This document shows, piece after piece, positions 9,036 to 18,442 of a stretch of 64,000 nt of DNA. The position numbers were made by a program, and so were the translations under genes. The notes beneath the pieces were generated by a model. It searched no databases. It was not told where the DNA came from and saw only the letters and a program-made list of their open reading frames with translations. The stretch spans positions 496,001-560,000 of the forward strand of contig NZ_JAUSXG010000001.1 in assembly GCF_030815855.1 (NCBI RefSeq), given 5' to 3'. The stretch is from Variovorax paradoxus (GTDB lineage: Bacteria > Pseudomonadota > Gammaproteobacteria > Burkholderiales > Burkholderiaceae_C). Numbering within the stretch: position 1 is the first letter of the stretch; the number at the start of each line of letters is the position of its first letter.

Positions 9036-10406
9036 TCATGCGAAGGTGTCTACGCCGGCGCTGGACGTGCGCGGCGTGGCGCGCGGGAGGCTGCCGTGCA
9101 GCGGGTCGGCCAGGGCAGTGGCGTCCGCGCGTTCGGGCGCCGGGTACTCCGGCTGCCGGGCCGAACCCTGCTGTGGGGCTTGCTCGCCGAAGGCGCCGCC
9201 CTGGCTGGCAAAGCGATGCGCTTCCGCACCGACCGAGGTCTGGCCCAGGCTGATACCTTGCTCCGCAAGGCTGGCACGCAATTGCGGCAGCGCAGCCTCC
9301 ACGGCCTTGCGCACGCTTTCGTGGGCCGAGACGAACATGGCCTGCGCCTGGTTGTCGCCCATCGAGAGCGTGACCTTCAGCGGGCCGAGACCGGCCGGGT
9401 TCAGGTTCAGCTCGGCAACTTGCGCGCTCGCCGCGTTCATGCGCAGCATCTGATGGCCGAGTGCCGGGCCCCATTCATCGGAGCCCACGGGCGGCGCCAC
9501 GTTCAGTACGGGCACCTGGCCGGCGTTGGCCGGCAGGTTGGTGCGGTCGGCCGCAGCCGTCGCGAACGTCATCGCCTGCGGCAGGGTGAACGGATCGGCT
9601 GCATTGGATGCTGCGGCGCCGAGGTCTGGCTTGTCGGCTGAGAGCATCGCGGCCGCCGGCGCCGTTGGGGCTTTGTCGGCGGTCGCGGACGAGGCCGCGC
9701 CCTTTGCCTGTTCGCCGGCCATGGAGGTCACGGTTGCGGCGGATGCATCGCTGGACGGAACCATGGCGGCCACCGGTGCGGCGGCCCCCCCTGTGGCGCT
9801 ACCTGCAGCTGCCGGCAAGGGCAGCTCGGCCGCCGGCTGCGCAATGGCGACGTCGGCGCCGCTCTTCTTTTTGTTGGGTTGTGCGGTTTCCGACGCCACC
9901 GCTTGAACATCGCGCGCCAGTGCGGCCATGGCGGGGGTTTCGGCTTCGATCTCCTTGGACTCGGGCGTCTCGCCAGGTCGCGCATCCGCTGCGGCATCGG
10001 CGGGCAGGGCCGCCACGGCCGCATCGTTCGGCAACAGGCTCTGGGCGCCTTGCTGCAGGGTGGCCGCCACGGTGGCGCCGGCCGGGAGTGCCGACGCCGG
10101 CGCGGGCGATGAGGCCAACGCGGTCATCGTCGGCGTAAAAAATGCCAGCGGCAGCAGTTCCGCGGGCAGCTCGTCCTTGCGGTCGGCGGCGCGAGAGGGT
10201 TTTTGCCGCGCCCTGGCTTCGAGCGCGGGCGAGGCGGAATCTTCCTGGCCCTGTGGCTTGCCGGCGCCGCGCGAGCGGCTCAGCACCGCATTGAAGCTGC
10301 GGCCGTCGGCTTCCTCGGCGTTGCGGCCGCGCGGGCCGGGATCCGTCGAAGAGGCCGAGGCGTTGGCTGCACTCGGCGCGAAGGAAGGAGCGATGAAGGT
10401 GGGCAT
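9036..10406 (-). CDS. fliK: Flagellar hook-length control protein FliK
   Basis: FliK is a secreted ruler that terminates hook growth and switches export specificity through FlhB. The 456-residue product is low-complexity and rich in Ala, Pro, Ser and Thr over its first roughly 330 residues. It ends in the conserved Flg_hook domain (VAELNLNPAGLGPLKVTLSM, then FVSAHESVRKAVEAALPQLR and LAEQGISLGQ). It lies 20 nt after fliJ. A second FliK-like gene occurs at 20705-22015. Confidence 0.92.
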   Translation of the reverse strand: MPTFIAPSFAPSAANASASSTDPGPRGRNAEEADGRSFNAVLSRSRGAGKPQGQEDSASPALEARARQKPSRAADRKDELPAELLPLAFFTPTMTALASSPAPASALPAGATVAATLQQGAQSLLPNDAAVAALPADAAADARPGETPESKEIEAETPAMAALARDVQAVASETAQPNKKKSGADVAIAQPAAELPLPAAAGSATGGAAAPVAAMVPSSDASAATVTSMAGEQAKGAASSATADKAPTAPAAAMLSADKPDLGAAASNAADPFTLPQAMTFATAAADRTNLPANAGQVPVLNVAPPVGSDEWGPALGHQMLRMNAASAQVAELNLNPAGLGPLKVTLSMGDNQAQAMFVSAHESVRKAVEAALPQLRASLAEQGISLGQTSVGAEAHRFASQGGAFGEQAPQQGSARQPEYPAPERADATALADPLHGSLPRATPRTSSAGVDTFA

Positions 10407-10426
10407 GGCGGTTCTTCAGGAAAACG

Positions 10427-10882
10427 TCAGGGGGTCGGTTGGGAGGCGCGGTCGAAGAACTTGCGCGCCGCGCGTTCGTCGCTGTCGCGTTGCTCGCGCC
10501 GTGCGCCGACCACGAGTTCCTGCCGCCGCATGCGCTCGGCCAGCGCATCGAAGGAATTGAGGCGGCGCTTGTGGTGCTGCCATTCGTTGCGGCCGAGGTC
10601 CAGGCGTGTGGCGGCCTGCGCGACGATGGCTTGCTGCTGCTTGATGGCGCCGTCGAGCGTGCCGAGAAAGTTGCGGTAGTTGTGCCATTGCGCCGAGGGC
10701 AGGCCGTTCTGCATCAGCACGTGCAGCTGGTCGCTGTAGTCCTGGCGGTATTGCAGCAGCAGCTCGAGCTTCTGAGCGGCGCTGACCTGCGCGTTCTGCA
10801 GCAGGCCGAGCTGCCGCGCGGCGTCGTCGGTCTTGTTGCGGGCGAGATCGGTGAGCGTGTCGAGCGGAAGTTTGTGCGGCAT
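10427..10882 (-). CDS. fliJ: Flagellar export protein FliJ
   Basis: FliJ is a small coiled-coil protein that inserts into the FliI hexamer and activates proton-driven export. The 151-residue product is almost entirely predicted helix, with KLELLLQYRQDYSDQLHVL and a C-terminal arginine-rich helix (RRQELVVGARREQRDSDE). Size and placement directly after fliI fit FliJ; sequence conservation in this family is low, so order contributes much of the evidence. Confidence 0.9.
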   Translation of the reverse strand: MPHKLPLDTLTDLARNKTDDAARQLGLLQNAQVSAAQKLELLLQYRQDYSDQLHVLMQNGLPSAQWHNYRNFLGTLDGAIKQQQAIVAQAATRLDLGRNEWQHHKRRLNSFDALAERMRRQELVVGARREQRDSDERAARKFFDRASQPTP

Positions 10883-10905
10883 GGCGGCTCCGGAATGGTG
10901 GTGGC

Positions 10906-12351
10906 TCAGGCAGGTTCGAACAGTCCGCCCATGCGGGCGATCGAGGTGGCGTAGTCGCAGCGCTCTTCCATCGATTGCTGGAGGAAGGCTTCGATGCGCG
11001 GGTACAGCGCAATGGCCTGGTCGAGTTGCGGGTCGTGGCCGGCCGCATAGGCGCCGACGCTGATCAGGTCGCGGTTGCGCTGGTAGCGCGAGAGCGCCTG
11101 CTTAAAGCGGCGCACGGTGTCGAACTGCGAGGGTTCGATCAGCGACGTCATCGCGCGGCTGATGGACGCCTCGATGTCGATGGCCGGGTAGTGGCCGGCT
11201 TCGGCCAGCGTGCGCGACAGCACCACGTGGCCGTCCAGGATGGCGCGCGCCGAGTCGGCGATCGGGTCTTGCTGGTCGTCGCCTTCGGACAGCACCGTGT
11301 AGAAAGCCGTGATCGAACCGCCGCGCCCATTGGCATCGCGCGCGCCGTTGCCGGCCCGCTCCACCAGCGCCGGCAGCTTGGCGAACACCGAAGGCGGGTA
11401 GCCCTTGGTGGCCGGCGGCTCGCCGACGGCCAGTGCGATTTCGCGCTGGGCCATGGCATAGCGCGTGAGCGAATCCATGATGAGCAGAACGTCGCGGCCC
11501 TGGTCGCGAAAGTACTCCGCCAGGCAGGTGGCGTAGGCCGCACCCTGCAGGCGCAGCAGCGGCGAGTTGTCGGCCGGTGCGGCGACCACCACGGCGCGCG
11601 CCAGGCCTTCTTCGCCCAGCGTGTTCTCGATGAAATCCTTCACCTCCCGGCCGCGTTCGCCGATCAAGCCGACCACGATGACCTCGGCGCTGGTGTAGCG
11701 CGCCATCATGCCCAGCAGCACGCTCTTGCCCACGCCGGAGCCGGCGAACAGGCCCATGCGCTGGCCGCGGCCCACCGTGAGCATGGCGTTGATGGCGCGC
11801 ACGCCGACATCGAGCACCGAATCGATCGGCGCGCGCGCGAGCGGGTTCATCGGCGGCGAGCTCAGCGGCACCCTGCGGCTCACGTCGAGCGGACCGAGCC
11901 CGTCGAGCGGCCGCCCGGCGGCATCGACCACGCGGCCGAGCATGCCTTCGCCCACTGGCAGGCGCTTGGTATGGGCATCGCCCGGGTTACCGCCGGCAAT
12001 GGATTGCGCGGGGCCGGGACGCGCAAACACGCGCGCACCGGGCAGCAGGCCGGCCACTTCGCTTTGCGGCATCAGAAACAGGCGGTCGCCGGCGAAGCCG
12101 ACCACTTCGGCTTCCGCATGACGTTGCGGATAGCCCGGTGGCAGTTCGATCAGGCAGTCGCTGCCGACCGGCAACTGCAGGCCCACGGCCTCCAGCACCA
12201 GGCCGACGGCGCGGGTCAGCCGGCCCGAGGTGGCAATGGTCGAGCAAAGGCCGACGTCGCGGCGGGCTTGCGCCAGCGTGCCGAGCCAGGACTGCAGGTG
12301 CGGGTTGGCAGCGGATGTGGAAGGTGCTGCGGCTTGTTCTGTAGCGGACAT
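10906..12351 (-). CDS. fliI: Flagellum-specific ATP synthase-like ATPase FliI
   Basis: FliI is the hexameric ATPase that energises or unfolds substrates for flagellar export. The start at 12351 ([13 protein letters not shown]) gives 481 residues, close to the family norm, and lies 5 nt after fliH; the frame stays open upstream but has no FliI character there. It shows a Walker A motif AGSGVGKS at about residues 203-210, the Glu region [13 protein letters not shown], and the Walker B/DSLTR segment [16 protein letters not shown]. The C-terminal helical domain carries [13 protein letters not shown]. Confidence 0.97.
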   Translation of the reverse strand: MSATEQAAAPSTSAANPHLQSWLGTLAQARRDVGLCSTIATSGRLTRAVGLVLEAVGLQLPVGSDCLIELPPGYPQRHAEAEVVGFAGDRLFLMPQSEVAGLLPGARVFARPGPAQSIAGGNPGDAHTKRLPVGEGMLGRVVDAAGRPLDGLGPLDVSRRVPLSSPPMNPLARAPIDSVLDVGVRAINAMLTVGRGQRMGLFAGSGVGKSVLLGMMARYTSAEVIVVGLIGERGREVKDFIENTLGEEGLARAVVVAAPADNSPLLRLQGAAYATCLAEYFRDQGRDVLLIMDSLTRYAMAQREIALAVGEPPATKGYPPSVFAKLPALVERAGNGARDANGRGGSITAFYTVLSEGDDQQDPIADSARAILDGHVVLSRTLAEAGHYPAIDIEASISRAMTSLIEPSQFDTVRRFKQALSRYQRNRDLISVGAYAAGHDPQLDQAIALYPRIEAFLQQSMEERCDYATSIARMGGLFEPA

Positions 12352-12356
12352 CGTTT

Positions 12357-13100
12357 TCAGCCTCCGGCCGAGTCGCCGCCGCGGGGCGAGAACGCATCGG
12401 CCACGCGCTTCCAGCGGGTTTCCAGGCTCGCGTCCACTTCGCCGCTCGCGGAGCGCACGCGACAGCCGCCGCGGGCCAGGGTGTCGTCGGCGCGCACCTG
12501 CCAGCCGGCGGCCTGCAGTTCGTTGCCGAGGCTGTTCTTGACCAGCGCCACATCTTCGGGGTGCAGCAGCAGGCGCGGCTCGCCTTGCAGCGCGGGCTCG
12601 GCGTGCAGCAGATCCTGCACCAGCGCAAGCACCCATTCGGGCTCGGTGCGCAGCGTGCGGTGGATCACCTGGCGCGCCACATCGAATGCGAGCGCCAGCA
12701 TGGCATCGGCCAGTTCGCTCTCGGCGCTGCGCAGTGCGGCGGGCAGCGCCGCGGCGAGCGCGCGCAGTTGCTCCGCATGCGCGCTGGCGCCGGCCAGGCC
12801 CGCGGCCATGCCGACGGCATGCCCGTCGGCATGGCCCTGGGCCCAGCCCTCGCGGCGGCCTTCGGCCTCACCGGTGGCGCGCGCCTCCAGCCGCAGGCGC
12901 TCGAGCTCGGCCTCGCGCGCCAGGGCCGCGGGGTCCACGCGCGGCGCCGCGGCCGCTTCGACGGGCGCGCCGGCTGCGAGCGCGTCTTCGTCGAGCGAGC
13001 TCATCTCCCAGCGCTGCCACGCCGACAGGCGGGGCCTCGCGGGCATCGACGGCGTGCTCTGCCGCGCACGGGACGCAAAGGATGGGTTGGCCAACGTCAT
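12357..13100 (-). CDS. fliH: Flagellar assembly protein FliH
   Basis: FliH is the peripheral stalk-like regulator of FliI that links the ATPase ring to FliN. The 247-residue product has the short N-terminal WQRWEM segment typical of FliN binding, a glycine-spaced central helix ([20 protein letters not shown], a GxxxG pattern) and a C-terminal domain of the V-type ATPase E type ([20 protein letters not shown]). It starts 56 nt after the fliG stop. Confidence 0.94.
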   Translation of the reverse strand: MTLANPSFASRARQSTPSMPARPRLSAWQRWEMSSLDEDALAAGAPVEAAAAPRVDPAALAREAELERLRLEARATGEAEGRREGWAQGHADGHAVGMAAGLAGASAHAEQLRALAAALPAALRSAESELADAMLALAFDVARQVIHRTLRTEPEWVLALVQDLLHAEPALQGEPRLLLHPEDVALVKNSLGNELQAAGWQVRADDTLARGGCRVRSASGEVDASLETRWKRVADAFSPRGGDSAGG

Positions 13101-13156
13101 CTCATCGACTCCCCGCGGTACCGCGCTGACCGCGGAATTGGACTTGCAACATGGTT

Positions 13157-14152
13157 TCAGACGAAGTCATCGGTTCCGGGCGTGGAGATGACGATTTCGC
13201 CGGCATCGGCCAGGCGGCGCACCACCTGGAGAATGGCCTTCTGTTCGGTTTCGACCTGCGACACCCGTACCGGGCCGCGGAGTTCGATGTCCTCGCGCAG
13301 CGTTTCGGCGGCGCGCTGCGACATGTTCTTGAGGAACTTCTCGCGCAGCTCGGGCGCCGAGCCCTTGAGCGCGACGATGAGCGAATCGGATTCGATGTCC
13401 TTGAGCAGGCGCTGGATGAAGCGGTCTTCCAGGTCGAGCAGGTTCTCGAACACGAACATCTCTTCGAGAATGCGCTGGGCCAGCGCGTCGTCGTGTTCGC
13501 GCACATGGGCAATGGCGCCTTCTTCCTGCGCGCTGTTCATCAGGTTGACGATTTCCGCCGCGGTGCGCACGCCGCCCAGGCGGCTGCGCTTCAGGCCTTC
13601 GCCCGAGAGCATTTCGGTCAGCACGTCGGTCAGCTCGGCCAGAGCGGCAGGCTGTACGCCGCCGAAGGTGGCCACGCGCAGGATCACGTCGTGGCGCAGG
13701 CGCTCCGGCAGTTTTTCCAGCACCTCCGAGGCCTTCTTGCGGTCCAGGTGGATCAGCAGCGTGGCAAGGATCTGCGGGTGCTCGTCGCGGATGAGTTCCA
13801 CCACTTCGCCGGCTTCCAGATCGTTCAGCCGCTCGATGCCGCCATGCGGCTGCTCGGGCTGGAGAATGTCTTCGAGCAGGTTGCTGGCGCGGTCGTCGCC
13901 GAGTGCCTTGCGCAACACGGCGCGGATGTAGCTGCCCGAGCCCAGGTGCAGCGCGGACAGCTGCTCGGTCTCCATGCGGAACTCGGCCAGCACGGCCGCC
14001 AGCTCGTCCTTGGAGACCTGGCTCAGCTTGGCCATTGCCGCGCCCAGCGCCTGCACTTCGGTCGCGGGCAGGTGGGCCAGCGTGGCCGCCGCGCGGTCCT
14101 CGCCGAGGGACATCAGCAGGATTGCGCTTTTTCGTGTGCCGGCATCGCTCAT
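13157..14152 (-). CDS. fliG: Flagellar motor switch protein FliG
   Basis: FliG couples stator ions to rotor torque and sits on the MS ring. The start is placed at 14152 (MSDAGTRKSAILLMSLGED) because its ATG overlaps the fliF stop as ATGA; an in-frame TTG 12 nt upstream is less likely. This gives 331 residues, the same as E. coli FliG. The EHPQILATLLIHLD segment and the C-terminal charged torque helix (FVFENLLDLEDRFIQRLL) are present. Confidence 0.96.
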   Translation of the reverse strand: MSDAGTRKSAILLMSLGEDRAAATLAHLPATEVQALGAAMAKLSQVSKDELAAVLAEFRMETEQLSALHLGSGSYIRAVLRKALGDDRASNLLEDILQPEQPHGGIERLNDLEAGEVVELIRDEHPQILATLLIHLDRKKASEVLEKLPERLRHDVILRVATFGGVQPAALAELTDVLTEMLSGEGLKRSRLGGVRTAAEIVNLMNSAQEEGAIAHVREHDDALAQRILEEMFVFENLLDLEDRFIQRLLKDIESDSLIVALKGSAPELREKFLKNMSQRAAETLREDIELRGPVRVSQVETEQKAILQVVRRLADAGEIVISTPGTDDFV

Positions 14153-15849
14153 GTGTTCATCCAATGCTTGATCAACGTGGCCACCAGGCGCGGGTCCTGG
14201 TCGGCGGTCTCGTGTGCGTAGCCGAGGTCGGCCTTCTGGCGTTCGATCTCGCGTGCCTTTGCGCTGACACGCGATGCGTTGGCTTCGTCCTCGTCGCTCA
14301 TGCCGTCGGCTGCGGCGGTGGCGCCGGAGCCGGCTGGCGTGGCGGCCGCTGGAGGCGCCGGGGGCGCAAGGTGCTTGCGTAGCAGGGGCCGCAGCACGGC
14401 GAACCAGGCGAACAGGGCCAGGAAGGCGAGCAGCACATACTGTCCGATCGTCTTGGCGAGGCCCAGGTTGGCCGGGTCGCGCCAGAAGGACAGCTCGGGG
14501 CCGGCCTGGCCGTCGTCGCTATCACGGGTGAAGGCGCTGTTGACCACGTTGAGCGAGTCGCCTCGATCCTGGCTGAAGCCCATCGCTTCCTTGGCCAGGT
14601 TGCGGATCTGCTCGATCTCGGCCGGCGTGAGCGCGCGCTGCACGAGCTTGCCGCTGGCGTCCGGCGCGCTGCGATGGTTGACCACCACCGCCACCGAGAG
14701 CCGCTTGACGCCGCCCGCGCCCTGTTGCACGTGGCGGATCGAGCGGTCGAGTTCGTAGTTGGTCGTCGAGTCCTTGCGTGCGCTGCCCGGTGCCGAGCCG
14801 GCCGTTGTTGCAGCACCCGTTGCACCCGGTGCGGCCGCGGCATTGGAAGCCGCCGGTGCGGTGATGGGCGCGTTCGGCGTTTGCGGCGGCTGGTTCGACA
14901 GCGCGCCCGGAATGCCGCCCGGCGGCGTGGCGCCTTGCTGCGTCGATTCGCTCGATTGCTGGCTGCGGACCGCCGCGGTGCGCGGGTCCTGGTTCGGCTT
15001 GTAGGTTTCTTCGGTGCGCTCGACCACGGAGAAGTCGATATCGGCCGCGACCTGCGCGCGCACGTTGGTGGCGCCAAGAATGGGTTGCAGGATGGCCTCG
15101 ATGCGGCGGATGTAGCCCTGCTCGATTTCCTGCGCATATTTGAGCTGGCTCACGTCCAGCCCGCGCGCGCCGGCGTTGGCGGCCGACAGCAGGTTGCCGT
15201 GCTGGTCGACCACGGTCACGCTCTTGGCATTCAGTTCGGGCACGCTGCTCGAAACCATGTGCACGATGGCGCTGACCTGGCCTTCGTCGATGCTGCGGCC
15301 GCGGTGCAGCGTGAGCACCACCGAAGCCGAAGGCTTCTTCTGGTCGCGCACGAAGAGAGAGGGCTTGGGAAGCGCCAGGTGGATGCGCGCCGATTCGACA
15401 GAGCCGATCGATTCGATGGAGCGCGCGAGCTCGCCCTCGAGGCCACGCTGGTAGTTGACCTGCTCGGCGAAATGGCTGGTGCCGAACTTCTGGTTGTCCA
15501 GCAGTTCGAAGCCCACGCCGCCGCCCTTGGGCAGGCCCTGCGCCGCGAGCTTCAGGCGCACTTCGGGCACCTTGTCGCCGGCGATCAGGATCGCGCCGCC
15601 GCCTTCGGCGAACTTGTACGGCACGTTCATCTGCTGCAGCGACGCAATGATGGCGCCGCCGTCGCGGTCGGACACATTGGTATAGAGCACGCCGTAATCG
15701 GGACCGCGGCTCCAGAGCAGGAACGCGGCGGCGGCCGCGACGATCGCGGCGGCGCCGACGATCAGTGGCAGTTTCGGTTGCGCGCGCAGGCGGTCCGCAA
15801 GTGCGGAACCGGGCGACGGCATGGCGCCCGCGGGCGCCGCCGAACTCAT
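14149..15849 (-). CDS. fliF: Flagellar MS-ring protein FliF
   Basis: FliF builds the MS ring in the inner membrane. The 566-residue product has an N-terminal membrane segment (LIVGAAAIVAAAAAFLLW), ring-building motifs related to secretin-type YscJ lipoproteins (GVLYTNVSDRDGGAII, VESARIHLALPKPSLFVRDQ), a low-complexity Ala/Pro/Thr linker, and a C-terminal membrane helix (YVLLAFLALFAWFAVL) before the FliG-binding tail ending RLVATLIKHWMN. It is first in the fliFGHIJK unit and divergent from fliE. Confidence 0.97.
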   Translation of the reverse strand: MSSAAPAGAMPSPGSALADRLRAQPKLPLIVGAAAIVAAAAAFLLWSRGPDYGVLYTNVSDRDGGAIIASLQQMNVPYKFAEGGGAILIAGDKVPEVRLKLAAQGLPKGGGVGFELLDNQKFGTSHFAEQVNYQRGLEGELARSIESIGSVESARIHLALPKPSLFVRDQKKPSASVVLTLHRGRSIDEGQVSAIVHMVSSSVPELNAKSVTVVDQHGNLLSAANAGARGLDVSQLKYAQEIEQGYIRRIEAILQPILGATNVRAQVAADIDFSVVERTEETYKPNQDPRTAAVRSQQSSESTQQGATPPGGIPGALSNQPPQTPNAPITAPAASNAAAAPGATGAATTAGSAPGSARKDSTTNYELDRSIRHVQQGAGGVKRLSVAVVVNHRSAPDASGKLVQRALTPAEIEQIRNLAKEAMGFSQDRGDSLNVVNSAFTRDSDDGQAGPELSFWRDPANLGLAKTIGQYVLLAFLALFAWFAVLRPLLRKHLAPPAPPAAATPAGSGATAAADGMSDEDEANASRVSAKAREIERQKADLGYAHETADQDPRLVATLIKHWMNT

Positions 15850-16138
15850 GCGGGTACCCCGGCCATGGCCAGGGGCACCGGGCGGCGCGGGGTCATGGTG
15901 AGGGGCTGGAGGCTTCGATGTTCTGGAGTCATGCCGGTGGGCTGTGGTGTCGTCAGCGGGCTTGGGGATCGGCGTTGATTCTCAGCAGGCGCGCCAGTTT
16001 CGATTGGTCGAACAACCGGGGGTTTTGCCGTCAGTTGGGGGCATGTCCCAAGGGCTTCCCCTGATACGCTGAAACCACGCGGAGGCGCCCCGGTGCTTCC
16101 TTGTCCATCCCTGAATTCACACAGAGAGAAAGCATTCC
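15850..16138. promoter_or_regulatory. Divergent fliF / fliE intergenic region
   Basis: This 289-nt gap must hold promoters for both the fliF operon (-) and fliE (+). I see no ORF and no sigma-28 or sigma-54 element. An FlhDC-dependent class II arrangement is expected from enteric precedent, but I could not recognise an FlhDC box by eye. Confidence 0.4.
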
Positions 16139-16456
16139 ATGTCGATTGCCGCCATCGAGTCCGTTTTGCAGCAGATGCGGGTCACCTCGCTCCAGACCGG
16201 CATTGCCCAGCCCGCCGCCGAAGCGGCCGAGCCAGGAGGCTTTGCCGCCGAGCTCCGCCGTTCGCTGGACAACATCAGCACCGCGCAGACCAAAGCCTAC
16301 GGTCAGGCCGAGGACTTCGAAATGGGCAAGCCCGGCGTTGCGCTGAACGACGTGATGGTCGACCTGCAGAAGGCCAACGTGGCTTTCCAGACCGGCCTGC
16401 AGGTGCGCAACCGGCTGGTCGCCGCTTATCAGGAAGTGATGAACCTGCCCGCCTGA
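16139..16456 (+). CDS. fliE: Flagellar hook-basal body complex protein FliE
   Basis: FliE joins the MS ring to the rod and is the first rod-type export substrate. The 105-residue product begins MSIAAIESVLQQMR and has the family C-terminus (NDVMVDLQKANVAFQTGLQV, then RNRLVAAYQEVMNLPA). A purine-rich AGAGAGAAAG lies upstream of the ATG. It stands alone, divergent from fliF, with a hairpin after its stop. Confidence 0.96.
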   Translation: MSIAAIESVLQQMRVTSLQTGIAQPAAEAAEPGGFAAELRRSLDNISTAQTKAYGQAEDFEMGKPGVALNDVMVDLQKANVAFQTGLQVRNRLVAAYQEVMNLPA

Positions 16457-16474
16457 TCCCGTGGGTTGTGGGCA

Positions 16475-16491
16475 GCGCAACTTTTTTGCGC
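16475..16491 (+). terminator. Hairpin after fliE
   Basis: GCGCAA and TTGCGC form a short stem around a T-rich loop 19 nt after the fliE stop and just before the fliC promoter. It lacks a T-run after the stem, so terminator strength is doubtful. Confidence 0.4.
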
Positions 16492-16498
16492 CGGACTC

Positions 16499-16525
16499 TA
16501 AATGTTTGGAAACCCCTGCCGATAA
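16499..16525 (+). promoter_or_regulatory. Sigma-28 (FliA) promoter of fliC
   Basis: TAAA (16499-16502), exactly 15 nt, then GCCGATAA (16518-16525) matches the sigma-28 consensus TAAA-N15-GCCGATAA perfectly. It leaves an untranslated leader of roughly 90 nt before the fliC ATG at 16622. FliA itself is encoded at 37202-37933. Confidence 0.9.
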
Positions 16526-16621
16526 CTAAACCAACGATGGCTTGAGTCTCACAGTGGGAGCGGGTCCAGCGTTGCGGCCGGACGGCCGGAGTCCACAACC
16601 TTTGTCTATCAGGAGTCGAAC

Positions 16622-17911
16622 ATGGCGCAAGTCATCAACACCAACAGCCTTTCCCTGCTCACGCAGAACAACCTCAACGCGTCGCAATCGTCGCTGAACA
16701 CCGCGATCCAGCGCCTGTCTTCGGGCCTGCGCATCAACGGTGCCAAGGACGACGCAGCGGGCCAGGCCATTGCCAACCGCTTCACCGCCAACATCAAGGG
16801 CCTGTCGCAAGCCCAGCGCAACGCCAACGACGGCATCTCGCTGGCGCAAACGACTGAAGGCGCACTGAAGGAAGTGAACAACAACCTGCAGCGCGTTCGT
16901 GAGCTCGCAGTGCAAGCCGCCAACGGCAGCAACTCGGCCAGCGACCTGAAGTCGATCCAGGACGAAATCACCCAGCGCATGAGCGAAATCGACCGCGTCT
17001 CGGCACAGACCGATTTCAACGGCGTGAAGGTTCTGTCGGCCGGCGCCAAGCCCCTGACCGTGCAAGTCGGTGCCAACGACGGCGAAACGATCAAGATCGA
17101 CCTCAAGCAGATCGACTCGACGACGCTCGGCTTGGCGGGTTTCTCGGTCAGCAGCAACGCGCTGCCGGTCAGCGCTCCGATCACGCAGACCAACCTCTCC
17201 GGCACGCCCACGGACGTCGACCTCTCGTCGGCTGCCACCTCGCTGGGTGTGGACGCTTCTTCGCTGAGCCTGCACAACGTGAAGGACGCCACCGGCGCCG
17301 CCACCGCCAACTTCGTGGTCAAGTCGGGTGACGACTTCTACGCTGCTTCGGTCGACGACACGACCGGCGACGTGGTCCTGAACGTGGCCGACGTCGAGTT
17401 CACCGACACCGACAACGGCGTGACGACCGCTGTTGCACTGGCCGACCAGCTGGTGAAGGTGGGTGTGGACGCTGCTGGCGCCACCACCGCCTATGTTGGC
17501 GTGCAAGGCAAGAACTTCTCGGTCGGCGCTGGCGCACTGGCCAACGGCGGCAACGCGCCGACCGACTTCGACAACACCGGCACGGACATCGTCCTGAGCG
17601 GTGCTGGCAAGACGGCCGAGTTCGCCGGTGCGGCTTCGGTCGACCCGATGAAGAAGCTCGACGCAGCGCTGAAGATGGTCGACGACCTGCGCAGCTCGCT
17701 GGGTGCGGTGCAGAACCGTTTCGACTCCACGATCGCCAACCTCGGCACCACGGTGACCAACCTGTCTTCTTCGCGTTCGCGCATCGAAGACGCCGACTAC
17801 GCCGTCGAAGTGTCGAACATGACCCGCGCGCAGATCCTCCAGCAAGCCGGTACCTCGGTGCTGGCCCAGGCGAACCAGACCACGCAAGGCGTGCTGTCGC
17901 TCCTGCGTTGA
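16622..17911 (+). CDS. fliC: Flagellin FliC
   Basis: Flagellin is the filament subunit. The 429-residue product starts [19 protein letters not shown] and has the conserved D0/D1 N-terminal half including [17 protein letters not shown] (the segment equivalent to the TLR5-recognised helix). A variable centre of about 190 residues carries immunoglobulin-like, Asp/Thr-rich sequence, and the conserved C-terminal helix runs [20 protein letters not shown] to TQGVLSLLR. It has its own sigma-28 promoter, an AGGAGTCG ribosome-binding site, and a strong hairpin after the stop. Only one flagellin gene is in the window. Confidence 0.97.
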   Translation: MAQVINTNSLSLLTQNNLNASQSSLNTAIQRLSSGLRINGAKDDAAGQAIANRFTANIKGLSQAQRNANDGISLAQTTEGALKEVNNNLQRVRELAVQAANGSNSASDLKSIQDEITQRMSEIDRVSAQTDFNGVKVLSAGAKPLTVQVGANDGETIKIDLKQIDSTTLGLAGFSVSSNALPVSAPITQTNLSGTPTDVDLSSAATSLGVDASSLSLHNVKDATGAATANFVVKSGDDFYAASVDDTTGDVVLNVADVEFTDTDNGVTTAVALADQLVKVGVDAAGATTAYVGVQGKNFSVGAGALANGGNAPTDFDNTGTDIVLSGAGKTAEFAGAASVDPMKKLDAALKMVDDLRSSLGAVQNRFDSTIANLGTTVTNLSSSRSRIEDADYAVEVSNMTRAQILQQAGTSVLAQANQTTQGVLSLLR

Positions 17912-17925
17912 TCTGAGAAGGCATT

Positions 17926-17963
17926 GCGCAGGCGCCCGGGTGAAAGCCCGGCTCCGCCTGCGC
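17926..17963 (+). terminator. Strong stem-loop after fliC
   Basis: Arms GCGCAGGCG (17926-17934) and CGCCTGCGC (17955-17963) enclose an inner CCCGGG/CCCGG pairing around TGAAAG. It starts 14 nt after the fliC stop. No T-run follows, so it may be a 3' stabiliser that keeps fliC mRNA more abundant than downstream flaG-fliD. Confidence 0.6.
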
Positions 17964-18030
17964 TGTTCCCTGCGGCTTGGCTTCGGCCAGGCTGCAGACG
18001 ACAGCGAAAGCAATCAAGAAGGTGGAAATC

Positions 18031-18387
18031 ATGTCGATTCCCGTAACCCCGGCGGCAGACGGCCAGTGGTGGAAGCAGATGCTCTCCGAGCGGACGGTGG
18101 GCGCAGCCGAGCCCGTCTCTGCGGAGCCGGCGGCCATGACGTCCGGCGTGATCGAGGAAGCAACGCCCACACAGGTTGCCGAGGCGGTGCGCGAGATCAA
18201 CACGTCGCTGCAGAGCCGTTCGGTCGGCCTGCAGTTCGAGCTGGACGAGGACACCGACAAGATGATCGTCAAGGTGGTCGACCGGACGAGCGGCGAAGTC
18301 ATCCGCCAGATTCCTTCGGAGGAAGTGGTGCGCATCGCGAAGGTGCTGGGCAAGGCGCCCGGCCTGCTGGTGAGCCAGGCGGCCTGA
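18031..18387 (+). CDS. flaG: FlaG family flagellar protein
   Basis: FlaG proteins influence filament length and are commonly found between flagellin and the cap gene. The 118-residue product is assigned from the FlaG core LQFELDEDTDKMIVKVVDRT followed by SGEVIRQIPSEEVVRIAK. The start at 18031 is chosen for its AAGGTGG ribosome-binding site; upstream in-frame codons have none. It lies between fliC and fliD on the same strand. Confidence 0.9.
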   Translation: MSIPVTPAADGQWWKQMLSERTVGAAEPVSAEPAAMTSGVIEEATPTQVAEAVREINTSLQSRSVGLQFELDEDTDKMIVKVVDRTSGEVIRQIPSEEVVRIAKVLGKAPGLLVSQAA

Positions 18388-18391
18388 CGGG

Positions 18392-18416
18392 TTCCCTTCT
18401 TTTTTCTTCTTCTCTT
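18392..18416 (+). other. 25-nt pyrimidine tract between flaG and fliD
   Basis: An unbroken run of C and T fills the space just after the flaG stop, followed by TATTCGTAGTTTCCAGGA before the fliD ATG. In RNA this would be a U-rich single-stranded segment, which could be a binding site for a factor such as Rho or Hfq, or a spacer. No function can be assigned. Confidence 0.45.
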
Positions 18417-18442
18417 ATTCGTAGTTTCCAGGACATCTCAAC

